The position numbers were made by a program, and so were the translations under genes. From contig NZ_CP019312.1 of assembly GCF_001969365.1 (NCBI RefSeq), positions 558,001 to 622,000 of the forward strand: 64,000 nt of DNA, read 5' to 3'. Source of the DNA: Tateyamaria omphalii (GTDB lineage Bacteria; Pseudomonadota; Alphaproteobacteria; Rhodobacterales; Rhodobacteraceae). Position 1 is the stretch's first letter, and each line of letters opens with the position of its first letter. The notes below the pieces were generated by a model. That model worked only from the letters and a program-made list of their open reading frames with translations. It did not search any database and was not told the DNA's origin. Shown here one piece after another: positions 1 to 8,369 of the stretch.

Positions 1-1143
1 GATAACAAGGCCGCGTTCCAAGCCAAGTATGGCTACGAGCTTGGCGTCCCGGTCAACTGGTCTGCCTACGAGGACATTGCTGAGTTCTTTAGCGAAGACG
101 TCAAGGAGATCGACGGCGTCGCGATCTACGGTCATATGGACTACGGCAAGCGCGCGCCCGACTTGGGCTGGCGCATGACAGATGCCTGGCTTTCGATGGC
201 CGGCGCAGGGTCGGTGGGTGAGCCCAACGGCGTGCCGATCGACGAGTGGGGCATCCGTATGGAAGCCGGTTCGTGCAACCCCAACGGTGCAAGCGTCACC
301 CGTGGTGGAGCGGCGAACGGTCCGGCGGCGGTCTATGCGATCCGCAAGTGGGACGAATGGCTGCGCGCCTATGCCCCGCCCGGAGCGGCATCCTACGACT
401 TTTACCAGTCGCTGCCCGCATTGGCCCAAGGCAACGTGGCCCAGCAGATCTTCTGGTACACCGCCTTTACCGCCGACATGGTCAAGCCGAAGTCCGAGGG
501 CAACAACACTGTGGACGAGGATGGCATGCCGCTGTGGCGGATGGCGCCCAGCCCGCATGGACCATACTGGACCGAAGGGCAGAAGGTTGGCTACCAGGAC
601 GTTGGGTCGTGGACCTTCCTGAAATCGACCCCGTCCGAGCGTGCACAGGCCGCCTGGCTTTATGCCCAGTTCGTGACGTCCAAGACGGTCGACGTGAAGA
701 AGTCCCATGTGGGTCTGACCTTCATCCGCGACAGCTCGGTCAACCATGAATCGTTCACCGAACGCGCGCCCAAACTGGGTGGTCTGGTTGAGTTCTACCG
801 CTCGCCCGACCGCGTGGCATGGTCGCCGACAGGCATCAACGTGCCTGACTATCCGAAGCTGGCCCAGATCTGGTGGCAGCAGATCGGTGACGTGAACTCG
901 GGCGCGTTCACTCCGCAAGAAGCGATGAACCGTCTGGCCGAAGAGATGGACATCACCATGGCCCGGATGCAGCAGGCGGACGAAGCGGCTGGTGTCTATG
1001 GCGGCTGTGGCCCACGCCTGAACGAAGAGCGAGATGCCGAGTGGTGGTTCGCCAATGGCGGCGCCAAGCCCAAGCTGGAGAACGAGAAGCCGCAGGGCGA
1101 GACCGTCAACTATGACGAGCTGGTCGCGCGCTGGCAGCAGTAA
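1..1143 (+). CDS. ABC transporter solute-binding protein, glycerol type (5' end outside window)
   Basis: The reading frame is open from base 1, so the signal peptide and N-terminal lobe lie upstream of the window. The visible ~380 residues resemble the C-terminal part of a family 1 extracellular solute-binding protein, with W- and Y-rich stretches and a Pro/Lys-rich tail. It precedes two ATPases, two permeases and a DUF2160 protein, the gene set of the rhizobial glycerol importer GlpSTPQUV, where GlpV is the binding protein. It should bind glycerol or a related polyol in the periplasm. In the rhizobial operon, as I recall it, the binding protein comes last; here it comes first. The substrate is inferred from context only. 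Confidence 0.8.
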   Translation, partial: DNKAAFQAKYGYELGVPVNWSAYEDIAEFFSEDVKEIDGVAIYGHMDYGKRAPDLGWRMTDAWLSMAGAGSVGEPNGVPIDEWGIRMEAGSCNPNGASVTRGGAANGPAAVYAIRKWDEWLRAYAPPGAASYDFYQSLPALAQGNVAQQIFWYTAFTADMVKPKSEGNNTVDEDGMPLWRMAPSPHGPYWTEGQKVGYQDVGSWTFLKSTPSERAQAAWLYAQFVTSKTVDVKKSHVGLTFIRDSSVNHESFTERAPKLGGLVEFYRSPDRVAWSPTGINVPDYPKLAQIWWQQIGDVNSGAFTPQEAMNRLAEEMDITMARMQQADEAAGVYGGCGPRLNEERDAEWWFANGGAKPKLENEKPQGETVNYDELVARWQQ

Positions 1144-1150
1144 GCGAACT

Positions 1151-1177
1151 GTGGTCCCCGTCTTGTGCGGGGGCCAC
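1151..1177 (+). terminator. Hairpin just after the binding-protein gene
   Basis: Ten-base arms (1151-1160 and 1168-1177) pair with one G-T wobble around a 7-base loop, starting 7 bases after the stop codon. There is no T-run, so it is more likely an mRNA-stabilising or attenuating structure than a full terminator. Confidence 0.55.
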
Positions 1178-1181
1178 GCCA

Positions 1182-1239
1182 GTAGGCCGGACTTCAGCCC
1201 GGCTTTCTACGGGGTGCGCCGGGCTAAAGCCCGGCCTAC
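1182..1239. repeat. REP-like inverted pair, type A
   Basis: Two 22-base units face each other at 1182-1203 and 1218-1239. The second begins GCCGGGCTAAAGCCCGGC and is itself a perfect 8-bp hairpin; the first matches its reverse complement with two mismatches. A palindrome pair in inverted orientation between operon genes is the layout of bacterial REP/BIME elements. Confidence 0.7.
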
Positions 1240-1251
1240 GGGACAGGACAA

Positions 1252-2316
1252 ATGACAATCGAGCTGAAATCGGCGGTCAAAACGATCCGCGGGATCACCC
1301 ATATCAAGCCGACCTCGCTGGTGCTGGAAACAGGGCACTTCAATGTGCTTTTGGGTCAGACGGGCGCTGGCAAGACATCCCTGATCAAGCTGATGGCGGG
1401 GCTCGATCCGCTCGCCTCGGGCGAGGTGTGGATGGACGGGCAGAACGTGTCGCGCCTGTCGACACAGAAGCGGAACATCAGTCTCGTCCACCAGTTCTTT
1501 GTGAATTATCCGCAGATGACGGTCTACGACAACATCGCCTCCCCCTTGCGGGTTGCAGGCATGGCGAAGTCCGAGATTCAGGGGCGGGTGGAAGAGGCTG
1601 CTGACATTCTGCAGCTGCGGCCCATGCTGAACCGCCGCCCGCAGGAATTGTCAGGCGGGCAGCAGCAGCGGTGCGCGCTGGCCCGCGCGATTGCAAAGGA
1701 AAGCCGGGCGGTCTTTCTGGACGAACCGCTGGCGAACCTCGACTACAAGCTGCGCGAGGAGTTGCGGGAACAATTGCCTGAGCTTTTCGCGGGACGAGGG
1801 GCGGTGGTCGTCTACGCCACGTCCGAGCCCGAGGAAGCCCTGCTGCTGGGCGGCAAGACGGCGCTGATGAACGACGGTGTTGTCACGCAATTCGGACCCA
1901 CGGCCGAGATTTACCGCAAGCCGGAAAACCTGACCGCAGCGCGCGTCTTCTCGGACCCGCCGATCAATGCCGCGCAGGTCGTGAAGGCAGGGGACCGCGC
2001 GCGCATGGACACCGGCGCAAGTTGGGCGCTGTCAGGTGCGGCGGCGCAGCTGGCAGATGGGCCATACACATTGGCGATCCGACCGCACCACGTGACACCT
2101 GTCCCCGCGGGGATAGATTATGTTAAATTATCCGGTAAGGTTTTGGTAACAGAATTGTCCGGCTCTGAATCCAGTGCGCATTTCCAATTGGGGGGCGACG
2201 GCTGGGTATCTTTGGCCCATGGCGTGCACCCCTATGAGGTGGGCGAACAGCACGAATTTTACATGGACGCCAGTCATGCCTTCTACTTCTCTGAAGACGG
2301 GCGGTTGGTCGCATGA
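1252..2316 (+). CDS. glpS: Glycerol-type ABC importer ATPase 1 (GlpS-like)
   Basis: A 354-residue importer ATPase with a C-terminal TOBE-like domain. Walker A is GQTGAGKT (~35-42), the Q-loop is at ~81, the signature LSGGQ is intact (133-137), and Walker B ends in D157-E158. The switch histidine of the H-loop is replaced: the strand reads YATSEPEE, with Ser at 191 where YVTHD is expected. The partner ATPase downstream has the complementary defect, so the pair probably forms one working and one degenerate ATP site. It follows the binding-protein gene after a hairpin and a REP-like pair. It should energise glycerol uptake at the inner membrane. Confidence 0.85.
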   Translation: MTIELKSAVKTIRGITHIKPTSLVLETGHFNVLLGQTGAGKTSLIKLMAGLDPLASGEVWMDGQNVSRLSTQKRNISLVHQFFVNYPQMTVYDNIASPLRVAGMAKSEIQGRVEEAADILQLRPMLNRRPQELSGGQQQRCALARAIAKESRAVFLDEPLANLDYKLREELREQLPELFAGRGAVVVYATSEPEEALLLGGKTALMNDGVVTQFGPTAEIYRKPENLTAARVFSDPPINAAQVVKAGDRARMDTGASWALSGAAAQLADGPYTLAIRPHHVTPVPAGIDYVKLSGKVLVTELSGSESSAHFQLGGDGWVSLAHGVHPYEVGEQHEFYMDASHAFYFSEDGRLVA

Positions 2317-2334
2317 AGCGGTTTCGCCAGCATC

Positions 2335-2424
2335 GGTGCGCCATGAAGGCACACCCGACATGTCCTGCGGATGGTCAGACGCGGGGCAGGGCATTCACAC
2401 GTAGGGTGCGCATTCATGCGCACC
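2335..2424. repeat. REP-like inverted pair, type B
   Basis: The right unit (2401-2424) contains a perfect 8-bp hairpin, GGTGCGCA/TGCGCACC, around TTCA. The left unit (2335-2359) resembles its reverse complement, with an imperfect hairpin (2335-2342 with 2348-2355). The units face each other in the gap between the two ATPase genes. The sequence differs from the pair at 1182-1239, so this is a separate family. Confidence 0.6.
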
Positions 2425-2440
2425 GCACCGGAGCGATGTG

Positions 2441-3514
2441 ATGGCCAAGATCACCCTTTCGAATCTGCGCCATTCCTATATGCCCAACCCAAGCGGGCCG
2501 CAGGACTATGCGCTGAAGGAAATCGACCTCGACTGGCAGGACGGTGGGGCCTATGCGCTGCTGGGGCCGTCAGGCTGTGGCAAGTCCACGCTTTTGAACA
2601 TCATCTCGGGCCTGCTGGTCCCGTCCGAGGGGCGCATCCTGTTTGACGATCGCGACGTGACGGACCTGCCTCCAGACCAACGCAATATCGCGCAGGTGTT
2701 CCAGTTTCCGGTGATCTACGACACGATGACGGTGCGTGATAACCTTGCCTTTCCATTGCGCAATCGCGGAGTGGACGAGGCGCGGATCGCAGCCCGTGTC
2801 GCCGAGATTGCGCAGATGCTGGAGGTCGAGGAGATGCTGGACATCCGCGCGTCACACCTGTTGCCCGACAACAAGCAGAAGATTTCGATGGGCCGTGGCC
2901 TTGTCCGGGACGACGTGAATGTCGTGATGTTTGACGAGCCGCTGACCGTGATTGACCCGCATCTGAAATGGAAGCTGCGGTCGAAGCTGAAGGAACTGCA
3001 CCAGCGGGTGCGGGCGACAATGATCTATGTCACCCACGACCAGACCGAGGCGTTGACCTTTGCCGATCAGGTCGTGGTGATGCAGGACGGCGAGGTGGTG
3101 CAGATCGGCACGCCGGTTGAGCTGTTCGAGCGCCCGCAGCATACGTTTGTGGGCCACTTTATCGGGTCGCCTGGCATGAATGTCTTGCCCGCTGAGGTGA
3201 CAGATGGTGGCGTGCGGTTTCAAGGGCGTCAGGTAGCGCTTGAGGGGGCAGTGACGGGGCAGGGTGGCACGACGCAGATCGGCGTCCGGCCCGAATTTGT
3301 GTCGCTTGCCGATGCGGGTCTGCCCGCGCGCGTGCGTAACGTGTCGGATGTGGGCCGTCATGCGGTGGTCGAGGCGATGGTGGGTGACACGCCCGTCAAA
3401 GCCATTGTGGAGGGCGCGTTGCCTGAACAAGGAGCGGAAGTGCATCTGGCATTCCGCCCGTCCCATACGCGGCTGTACCGCGATGGCTGGCTTTCTACAG
3501 AGGTGGCGCAATGA
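2441..3514 (+). CDS. glpT: Glycerol-type ABC importer ATPase 2 (GlpT-like), degenerate signature
   Basis: A 357-residue ATPase with Walker [10 protein letters not shown] (42-50), the Q-loop QFP at 88, Walker B D165-E166 and an intact switch His199 in YVTHDQ. The ABC signature is lost: at 141-145 LPDNK stands where LSGGQ is expected. ATG at 2441 is chosen because GGAG lies 7 bases upstream; a GTG sits directly before it at 2438. It overlaps the first permease by 4 bases (ATGA). With GlpS it should form the asymmetric ATPase dimer of the importer. Confidence 0.85.
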   Translation: MAKITLSNLRHSYMPNPSGPQDYALKEIDLDWQDGGAYALLGPSGCGKSTLLNIISGLLVPSEGRILFDDRDVTDLPPDQRNIAQVFQFPVIYDTMTVRDNLAFPLRNRGVDEARIAARVAEIAQMLEVEEMLDIRASHLLPDNKQKISMGRGLVRDDVNVVMFDEPLTVIDPHLKWKLRSKLKELHQRVRATMIYVTHDQTEALTFADQVVVMQDGEVVQIGTPVELFERPQHTFVGHFIGSPGMNVLPAEVTDGGVRFQGRQVALEGAVTGQGGTTQIGVRPEFVSLADAGLPARVRNVSDVGRHAVVEAMVGDTPVKAIVEGALPEQGAEVHLAFRPSHTRLYRDGWLSTEVAQ

Positions 3515-4374
3515 AGACCGAAAATCAAAAGGCGTGGTTCTTTGTCCTGCCGGTCTTGTTGTTGGTCGCGTTCAACGCGCTGGTGCCGATCATGACGGTG
3601 GTCAATTATTCGGTACAGGAGACGTTCGGGAACAACGTGTTCTTCTGGCAGGGTCTGGACTGGTTTGAACAGATCCTGCGGTCGGACCGGTTTCAGGCGG
3701 CCTTGGGGCGTCAGTTCCTGTTCACCTTCCTGATCCTGATCATCGAGATTCCGCTGGGCATCATTATTGCGTTGTCCATGCCGAAGAAGGGGATGTGGGT
3801 GCCGGTGTGTCTGGTGTTGATGGCATTGCCCATGCTGATCCCGTGGAACGTGGTGGGCGCGATGTGGAACATCTTTACCCTGCCGAAGATCGGCCTGATG
3901 GGGTATTTCCTGAATGATGTGCTGGGCGTCAACTATGACATGACGCAAGACCCGCTGGCGGCGTGGATCACGATCATTGTCATGGACGTGTGGCACTGGA
4001 CGTCGCTGGTTGTGCTGCTGAGCTATGCAGGCCTCGTGTCGATCCCGGATGCGTATTACCAGGCTGCCAAGATTGATGGAGCTTCGCCCTGGAAAGTGTT
4101 CCGCTACATCCAGCTACCGAAGATGAAGACGGTGCTGACCATTGCGATCCTGCTGCGGTTCATGGACAGCTTCAACATCTATACGGAGCCGTTTGTTTTG
4201 ACGGGTGGCGGGCCGGGAAATTCGACGACGCTGCTGTCTATCGACCTTGTGAAAATTGCGCTTGGGCAGTTTGATCTGGGCCCTGCGGCGGCGATGAGCC
4301 TGATCTATTTCGCGATCACGCTGCTGGTGTCGTGGTTGTTCTATACCCTGATGACGAAGGATGACGCGAAATGA
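3511..4374 (+). CDS. glpP: Glycerol-type ABC importer permease 1 (GlpP-like)
   Basis: A 287-residue binding-protein-dependent permease with about six membrane segments. The cytoplasmic coupling loop reads YQAAKIDGASPWKVF followed by LP (~190-210), the EAA motif that docks onto an ABC ATPase, here with Gln in place of the usual Glu. It overlaps the upstream ATPase and the downstream permease by 4 bases each, so translation is probably coupled. It forms half of the membrane channel. Confidence 0.88.
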   Translation: MKTENQKAWFFVLPVLLLVAFNALVPIMTVVNYSVQETFGNNVFFWQGLDWFEQILRSDRFQAALGRQFLFTFLILIIEIPLGIIIALSMPKKGMWVPVCLVLMALPMLIPWNVVGAMWNIFTLPKIGLMGYFLNDVLGVNYDMTQDPLAAWITIIVMDVWHWTSLVVLLSYAGLVSIPDAYYQAAKIDGASPWKVFRYIQLPKMKTVLTIAILLRFMDSFNIYTEPFVLTGGGPGNSTTLLSIDLVKIALGQFDLGPAAAMSLIYFAITLLVSWLFYTLMTKDDAK

Positions 4375-5168
4375 GAAAACGTTCGCTCATCCCGATCCTT
4401 TACATCGCGTTCCTGATGCTGCCGATCTATTGGCTGGTGGCGATGTCGTTCAAGACGACGAACGAGATTCTGTCGGGGTTTTCCCTTTTCCCCCAGACCT
4501 TTACGCTGGACAACTACAAGGTGATCTTCACCGATCCAAGTTGGTATTGGGGATACATCAACTCGATCATCTATGTGTCGCTGAACACTGTGATTTCAGT
4601 CGCTGTGGCCCTGCCTGCCGCCTATGCGTTCTCGCGCTACCGGTTTCTGGGCGACAAGCAGCTGTTCTTCTGGCTGCTGACGAACCGGATGGCCCCGGCG
4701 GCGGTTTTCGCCTTGCCATTCTTCCAGCTGTATTCGTCCGTGGGTCTGTTCGATACGCATATCGCCGTGGCGCTGGCGCATTGCCTGTTCAACATTCCGC
4801 TGGCCGTGTGGATTCTCGAAGGGTTCATGGGCGGCGTGCCAAAGGAGTTGGACGAGACGGCCTATGTTGATGGCTATTCCTTCCCCCGGTTTTTCATTGT
4901 GATTTTCCTGCCGACAATCAAGGCGGGGGTCGGGGTGGCCGCGTTCTTCTGCTTCATGTTCTCTTGGGTGGAGTTGCTTTTGGCGAAGACACTGACGGCG
5001 GTGCAGGCCAAACCCATCGCGGCCGAGATGACCAAGACGGCGTCGTCTGCGGGCTATGAATTGGGGCTGCTTGCGGCGGCGGGGACGCTGACGATCATCC
5101 CGGGGGCCATCGTGATCTATTTTGTGCGCAACTACATCGCCAAGGGCTTTGCCCTGGGGAGGGTGTGA
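4371..5168 (+). CDS. glpQ: Glycerol-type ABC importer permease 2 (GlpQ-like)
   Basis: A 265-residue inner-membrane permease of the MalG type. The EAA-like loop reads ELDETAYVDGYSFPRFF followed by LP at ~160-180. The N-terminus starts directly in a membrane segment after MRKRS. Start and stop overlap the neighbours (ATGA with glpP, TGATG with the DUF2160 gene), typical of co-translated subunits. With GlpP it forms the heterodimeric channel. Confidence 0.88.
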   Translation: MRKRSLIPILYIAFLMLPIYWLVAMSFKTTNEILSGFSLFPQTFTLDNYKVIFTDPSWYWGYINSIIYVSLNTVISVAVALPAAYAFSRYRFLGDKQLFFWLLTNRMAPAAVFALPFFQLYSSVGLFDTHIAVALAHCLFNIPLAVWILEGFMGGVPKELDETAYVDGYSFPRFFIVIFLPTIKAGVGVAAFFCFMFSWVELLLAKTLTAVQAKPIAAEMTKTASSAGYELGLLAAAGTLTIIPGAIVIYFVRNYIAKGFALGRV

Positions 5169-5566
5169 TGAAACGACTTTTGTTTTTGGCCGCCGCGTTT
5201 CCGACAACTGCGTGGGCGCAAGGCTGGGGCAATGTCGCCAACCAGCAAGAGGAGACGGGGTTTTCCTGGACCGATCCGCTGTGGCCCAGTTTTTGGATGG
5301 CGTGGACACCCGCGACCTTTGTGCTGTTCTGCGGTATCTTTGGCGCCATTGCGGTCATTGGGCTGCTCGAAGGCTTCAAGTATCGTGACGGGGTCGAGCG
5401 GCGCGGTGTCCTAGGGTTGACGACGACGCTGGGCGACCGGCTGTTCATCTCGCTTTTGGGCTCGGCTTACATCTTTCTGGCGTGGCTGGGGTTGATGGGG
5501 CAGCCGCTGTGGATCCCGCTGGGACTGGCCATCGCCTGGGGTGTCTTCTGCTTCTGGAAGGTGTGA
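5168..5566 (+). CDS. glpU: DUF2160 small membrane protein of the glycerol importer (GlpU-like)
   Basis: A 132-residue protein with an N-terminal hydrophobic signal-like segment ending near AWAQ, then three likely membrane helices. DUF2160 proteins occur with the two-ATPase glycerol ABC systems; their role is not established. ATG at 5168 overlaps the permease stop by one base (TGATG), with GGGAGGG just upstream. Its presence is the main reason to read this importer as the glycerol type rather than a generic sugar system. Confidence 0.8.
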   Translation: MKRLLFLAAAFPTTAWAQGWGNVANQQEETGFSWTDPLWPSFWMAWTPATFVLFCGIFGAIAVIGLLEGFKYRDGVERRGVLGLTTTLGDRLFISLLGSAYIFLAWLGLMGQPLWIPLGLAIAWGVFCFWKV

Positions 5567-5571
5567 GAAAG

Positions 5572-5631
5572 CGTTTTGTAAAACGAAAGACTTCGTATTT
5601 ACTCGCTCGGGCGTAATGAGTGAGCGATACG
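5572..5631. promoter_or_regulatory. Dyads in the glp/blaI intergenic region, possible BlaI operator
   Basis: CGTTTTGTAAAACG (5572-5585) is a 6-bp stem around GT. A second, weaker dyad is framed by CGTAT at 5594 and ATACG ending at 5631, with CTCGCTC and GAGTGAG inside. The positions just upstream of the repressor start (5648) fit autoregulation. Neither matches the TACA/TGTA BlaI consensus well. The first dyad could instead be a weak terminator for the glp operon. Confidence 0.35.
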
Positions 5632-5647
5632 TCTTGGATAGGACGGC

Positions 5648-6043
5648 ATGAGACAAAAGAAGAAAAGTGAGCTGCTGACCGAGGTTGAACTGGAGTTCAT
5701 GACAGAACTTTGGGACCTGGGCGAAGGCACCGTACGTGACGTTCTGGACAAGCTGCCGGACGACCGGAACCTTGCCTACACCTCGGCTGCGACCATCCTG
5801 CGTATTCTGGAGCAAAAGGAGTTTGTGACCAGCCGCAAGGATGGCAAGCGCCATGTCTTCAAGCCGACGCTGGGCAAGGATGCGTACCAGACCCGCTCGC
5901 TCAAGGATCTGTCGATGAAGCTGTTTGACGACACGCCTGCGTCCCTGGTGGCGCGGCTGGTCAATGACGATGCGCTGACAGAGGAAGCATTGGGGCAAAT
6001 CCGGGCACTTGTGGATCGGAGGTTGAAAAATGATTCCGGGTGA
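5648..6043 (+). CDS. BlaI/MecI/CopY family transcriptional repressor
   Basis: A 131-residue winged-helix protein of typical family length: a basic start (MRQKKKSEL), then LTEVELEFMTELWDLGEGTVRDV and the recognition region TSAATILRILEQK (~44-58), followed by a C-terminal dimerisation part. Repressors of this family are cleaved by a partner membrane metallopeptidase, which is the next gene, overlapping by 14 bases. No beta-lactamase gene lies nearby, so the target is unknown. A GGATAGGA stretch precedes the start. Confidence 0.88.
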   Translation: MRQKKKSELLTEVELEFMTELWDLGEGTVRDVLDKLPDDRNLAYTSAATILRILEQKEFVTSRKDGKRHVFKPTLGKDAYQTRSLKDLSMKLFDDTPASLVARLVNDDALTEEALGQIRALVDRRLKNDSG

Positions 6044-7175
6044 CGCGCTGCTCGACGCATTCATTAATGCCAATATTCTTCTTGTCGTAGCTTATGGCCT
6101 TTGGTCGGCTGCGCGGTTTTTGTTTCATCGTTTTGGACTGAGCCACAGTTTTTCGACGCAATTGCAGCTTTTGAACAGTGTGTTCGTTGTGATCGTGTTG
6201 TCGCCCTTCGTGATCCTTGGGTTTACCACACTCCAATCGAACGGGTACGCGCAGGCGGTCAACGTGAACCTGTCGGATATGGTCGTGGCCTACTACCTGA
6301 ATGGCGGTTTCAGCATGCAGGCGACCGAGTTTGAACGGCTGGTCAACCTGCGCGACACGTTCCTGAATGACGTGGTCAACGCGGCCGGGTGGGTGGCCTG
6401 GCTGGTGATCGCGGCGTTTCTTGTGGGGCTTGCCGTCGGTGCCGGGCGCTTGGTGTTTTCGACCTTCTGCCTGTTTCGGATCGTATCGGCCAGCTATGCG
6501 TGGCGACAATTCGGGCGCGTCCGCTTGCGTCTGTCGGACAAGACGCTGGTGCCCTTTTCCACGCGCGGCGTGTGGTTTTATTATGTCGTCGTTCCGTCCC
6601 ACATGTTGGGGCAGCCGCGAGAGTTGAGCGTGTCGCTCGCCCACGAGTTCCAGCATTTGCGGCAGGGCGATATCGAGTGGGAGATCGTGCTGGAGGCGCT
6701 CAAGCCTTTCTTTTTCCTCAACCCGGCCTTTCACGCCTGGAAGCGGCAAGTTGAAAACCTGCGCGAGTTGTCTTGTGACGCCGAGGTGCTGACCCGCGGA
6801 CGGATCGACGTGCGCGCCTATTGCGATACGCTGCTGGCGGTGTGCCAGCAAACGCTGCGCCGGGATCGTATGTTTGTTGTTGCCGTGCCGAAAGTTACGC
6901 TTGTCACGGCCGACCGGTCTGCGCTGCGCGATGGGCGCATGAGTTTTCTTGAACGGCGTATCCTGTCCCTGCTGGACATGCGGCACCTTCGTCGGCCCCG
7001 GTTGCTGTATCTGGCGACGTTGATGCCGCTGGCTGCAGCTATCATGTTGACGGCAGTGGCCATTCAGCGCCCGGGAGACTGGAGCCAGGACCGTCTGATG
7101 CTGTCAACAGTCGTGAACCTGGAGCGGCTGGACGAGATCAATCGCCTGTCCACCTTTGGGCGCATCCGGAACTGA
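6030..7175 (+). CDS. M56 family membrane metallopeptidase (BlaR1-type sensor, no penicillin-binding domain)
   Basis: A 381-residue membrane protein with helices near 10-30, 48-68 and 115-140. The zinc motif is HEFQH (H205, E206, H209), followed by RQGD and the downstream ELSCDAEV that supplies the third ligand region of M56 enzymes. A final membrane segment (~330-350) is followed by a ~30-residue tail. BlaR1 proteins carry an extra C-terminal beta-lactam sensor of ~250 residues; here it is absent. It probably inactivates the adjacent BlaI-type repressor on an unknown signal. It converges on the LacI gene with 3 bases between stops. Confidence 0.85.
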   Translation: MIPGDALLDAFINANILLVVAYGLWSAARFLFHRFGLSHSFSTQLQLLNSVFVVIVLSPFVILGFTTLQSNGYAQAVNVNLSDMVVAYYLNGGFSMQATEFERLVNLRDTFLNDVVNAAGWVAWLVIAAFLVGLAVGAGRLVFSTFCLFRIVSASYAWRQFGRVRLRLSDKTLVPFSTRGVWFYYVVVPSHMLGQPRELSVSLAHEFQHLRQGDIEWEIVLEALKPFFFLNPAFHAWKRQVENLRELSCDAEVLTRGRIDVRAYCDTLLAVCQQTLRRDRMFVVAVPKVTLVTADRSALRDGRMSFLERRILSLLDMRHLRRPRLLYLATLMPLAAAIMLTAVAIQRPGDWSQDRLMLSTVVNLERLDEINRLSTFGRIRN

Positions 7176-7178
7176 CCA

Positions 7179-8234
7179 CTAGCGGTCGATCTTCCAGGCG
7201 TTTGCGTCCGGGTGGACCAGCTTTTGCATAGGTGGCTCATCGGGGTGGCTGATCCGGTGCATGAGCGCGCGGGCCAGAAAATCGCCGGCGATGTCCACGT
7301 TTTCTTCCAGCACCAGAATGCCGGGGCGAAAGCGGCGCAGGAAGCTGACCGCTTCCTTGGCCGCGATGTCGAAGTCCTGTTCCAAAACGAGGCCCATCTG
7401 CTCAAGCGCTGAAACCATGGTCACGCACCCGCCGATGCTGGGCGCGATCAGGGCATCGGGTCGTTTCGCTTGGCTGAACAGGGTTGTGATAGCATCTTCG
7501 ACGGCTGCGATGGTGCTGTGCGAGGTCGCGCCTTCGACGATCGAAAACTGCACGCCTTTGTCCGCGGCCGTTTTGCGAGCGCCTTCGATCATGTTCTGGG
7601 CATAGGTTTGCGTTTGAGGCGGGGCAAGCAGGGCCACGTGCCGTCTGCCGCGCTCAGCCAGTGCTTCAACGGCGAGCGCACCAAAGGCTGTGTTGTCATA
7701 GTCAAAATATGCGTGTTCTGGCGACAATGTGGTGCGGCCATGCGCAACAAAAGGAAACTTCTGCTCCATCATGTAGCGCACGCGCGGGTCATCCGGTTCG
7801 GTCTGGTTGATAATCAACCCGTCGGCAGAGCCGGTTTCCACGATATAGCGGATGGGGGTCATGGGATCCTCATCCGGGAAATAGGGCGTGATGATCACAT
7901 GATAGGGTGTGCCGCGCAGGGCCGATGTGACGGCGGAAATCAGGCGGGCGGTGTTGTTCATCGCGTCGTGTTCGGTGGACATCACAAGCGAGATCACGTT
8001 CGTGCGCCCGGTCCGCAAACGGACGCCAGCGCGGTTCGGGCGGTAGCCGATCTGTTGCGCGATGGTGCGAACCCGCTCTTTGGTGTCCTTGCGGATGTCC
8101 GGCGCGTCGGCGAGGGCGCGGGAGACGGTGGGCACCGCCAACCCCGAGAGGCGCGCGATTGTCTTTAGAGTGGGCCGTTCACCGGGTGCCATGACGATGT
8201 CTTTGGGCGCGTTCTCGGTGCCTGACTTTGTCAT
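7179..8234 (-). CDS. LacI family regulator of the adjacent sugar-importer operon
   Basis: A 351-residue LacI-type repressor. The helix-turn-helix reads TLKTIARLSGLAVPTVSRAL (~22-41), followed by the hinge region and a periplasmic-binding-protein-like sensor. Translation could also begin at the internal Met (MAPGERPTLK) 14 residues later. It is divergent from the ABC operon starting at 8422. A 32-bp dyad at 8370-8401 just before that operon is its probable operator. The inducer is presumably a sugar derived from the imported glycoside. Confidence 0.85.
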   Translation of the reverse strand: MTKSGTENAPKDIVMAPGERPTLKTIARLSGLAVPTVSRALADAPDIRKDTKERVRTIAQQIGYRPNRAGVRLRTGRTNVISLVMSTEHDAMNNTARLISAVTSALRGTPYHVIITPYFPDEDPMTPIRYIVETGSADGLIINQTEPDDPRVRYMMEQKFPFVAHGRTTLSPEHAYFDYDNTAFGALAVEALAERGRRHVALLAPPQTQTYAQNMIEGARKTAADKGVQFSIVEGATSHSTIAAVEDAITTLFSQAKRPDALIAPSIGGCVTMVSALEQMGLVLEQDFDIAAKEAVSFLRRFRPGILVLEENVDIAGDFLARALMHRISHPDEPPMQKLVHPDANAWKIDR

Positions 8235-8369
8235 GGGTGGCCCTTTCTGATGCGCAACGCGGCTTGTAAGCGAGTGTTCGTCGCGCGGAATGCCAGCGGA
8301 ATCAAGCCGTTGGTCATATGTTGATGCTTAATTCGGATGACAGCGAAATTCTACCTTGATCGCAAAATC

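Noticed and set aside
1182..1239. Type A palindrome pair as a rho-independent terminator
   Set aside because: No T-run follows, the second unit ends 12 bases before the next start codon, and the two facing units fit a REP pair better.
5594..5631. Confident BlaI operator
   Set aside because: The dyad is imperfect and lacks the TACA/TGTA core, so it was kept only as a low-confidence site.
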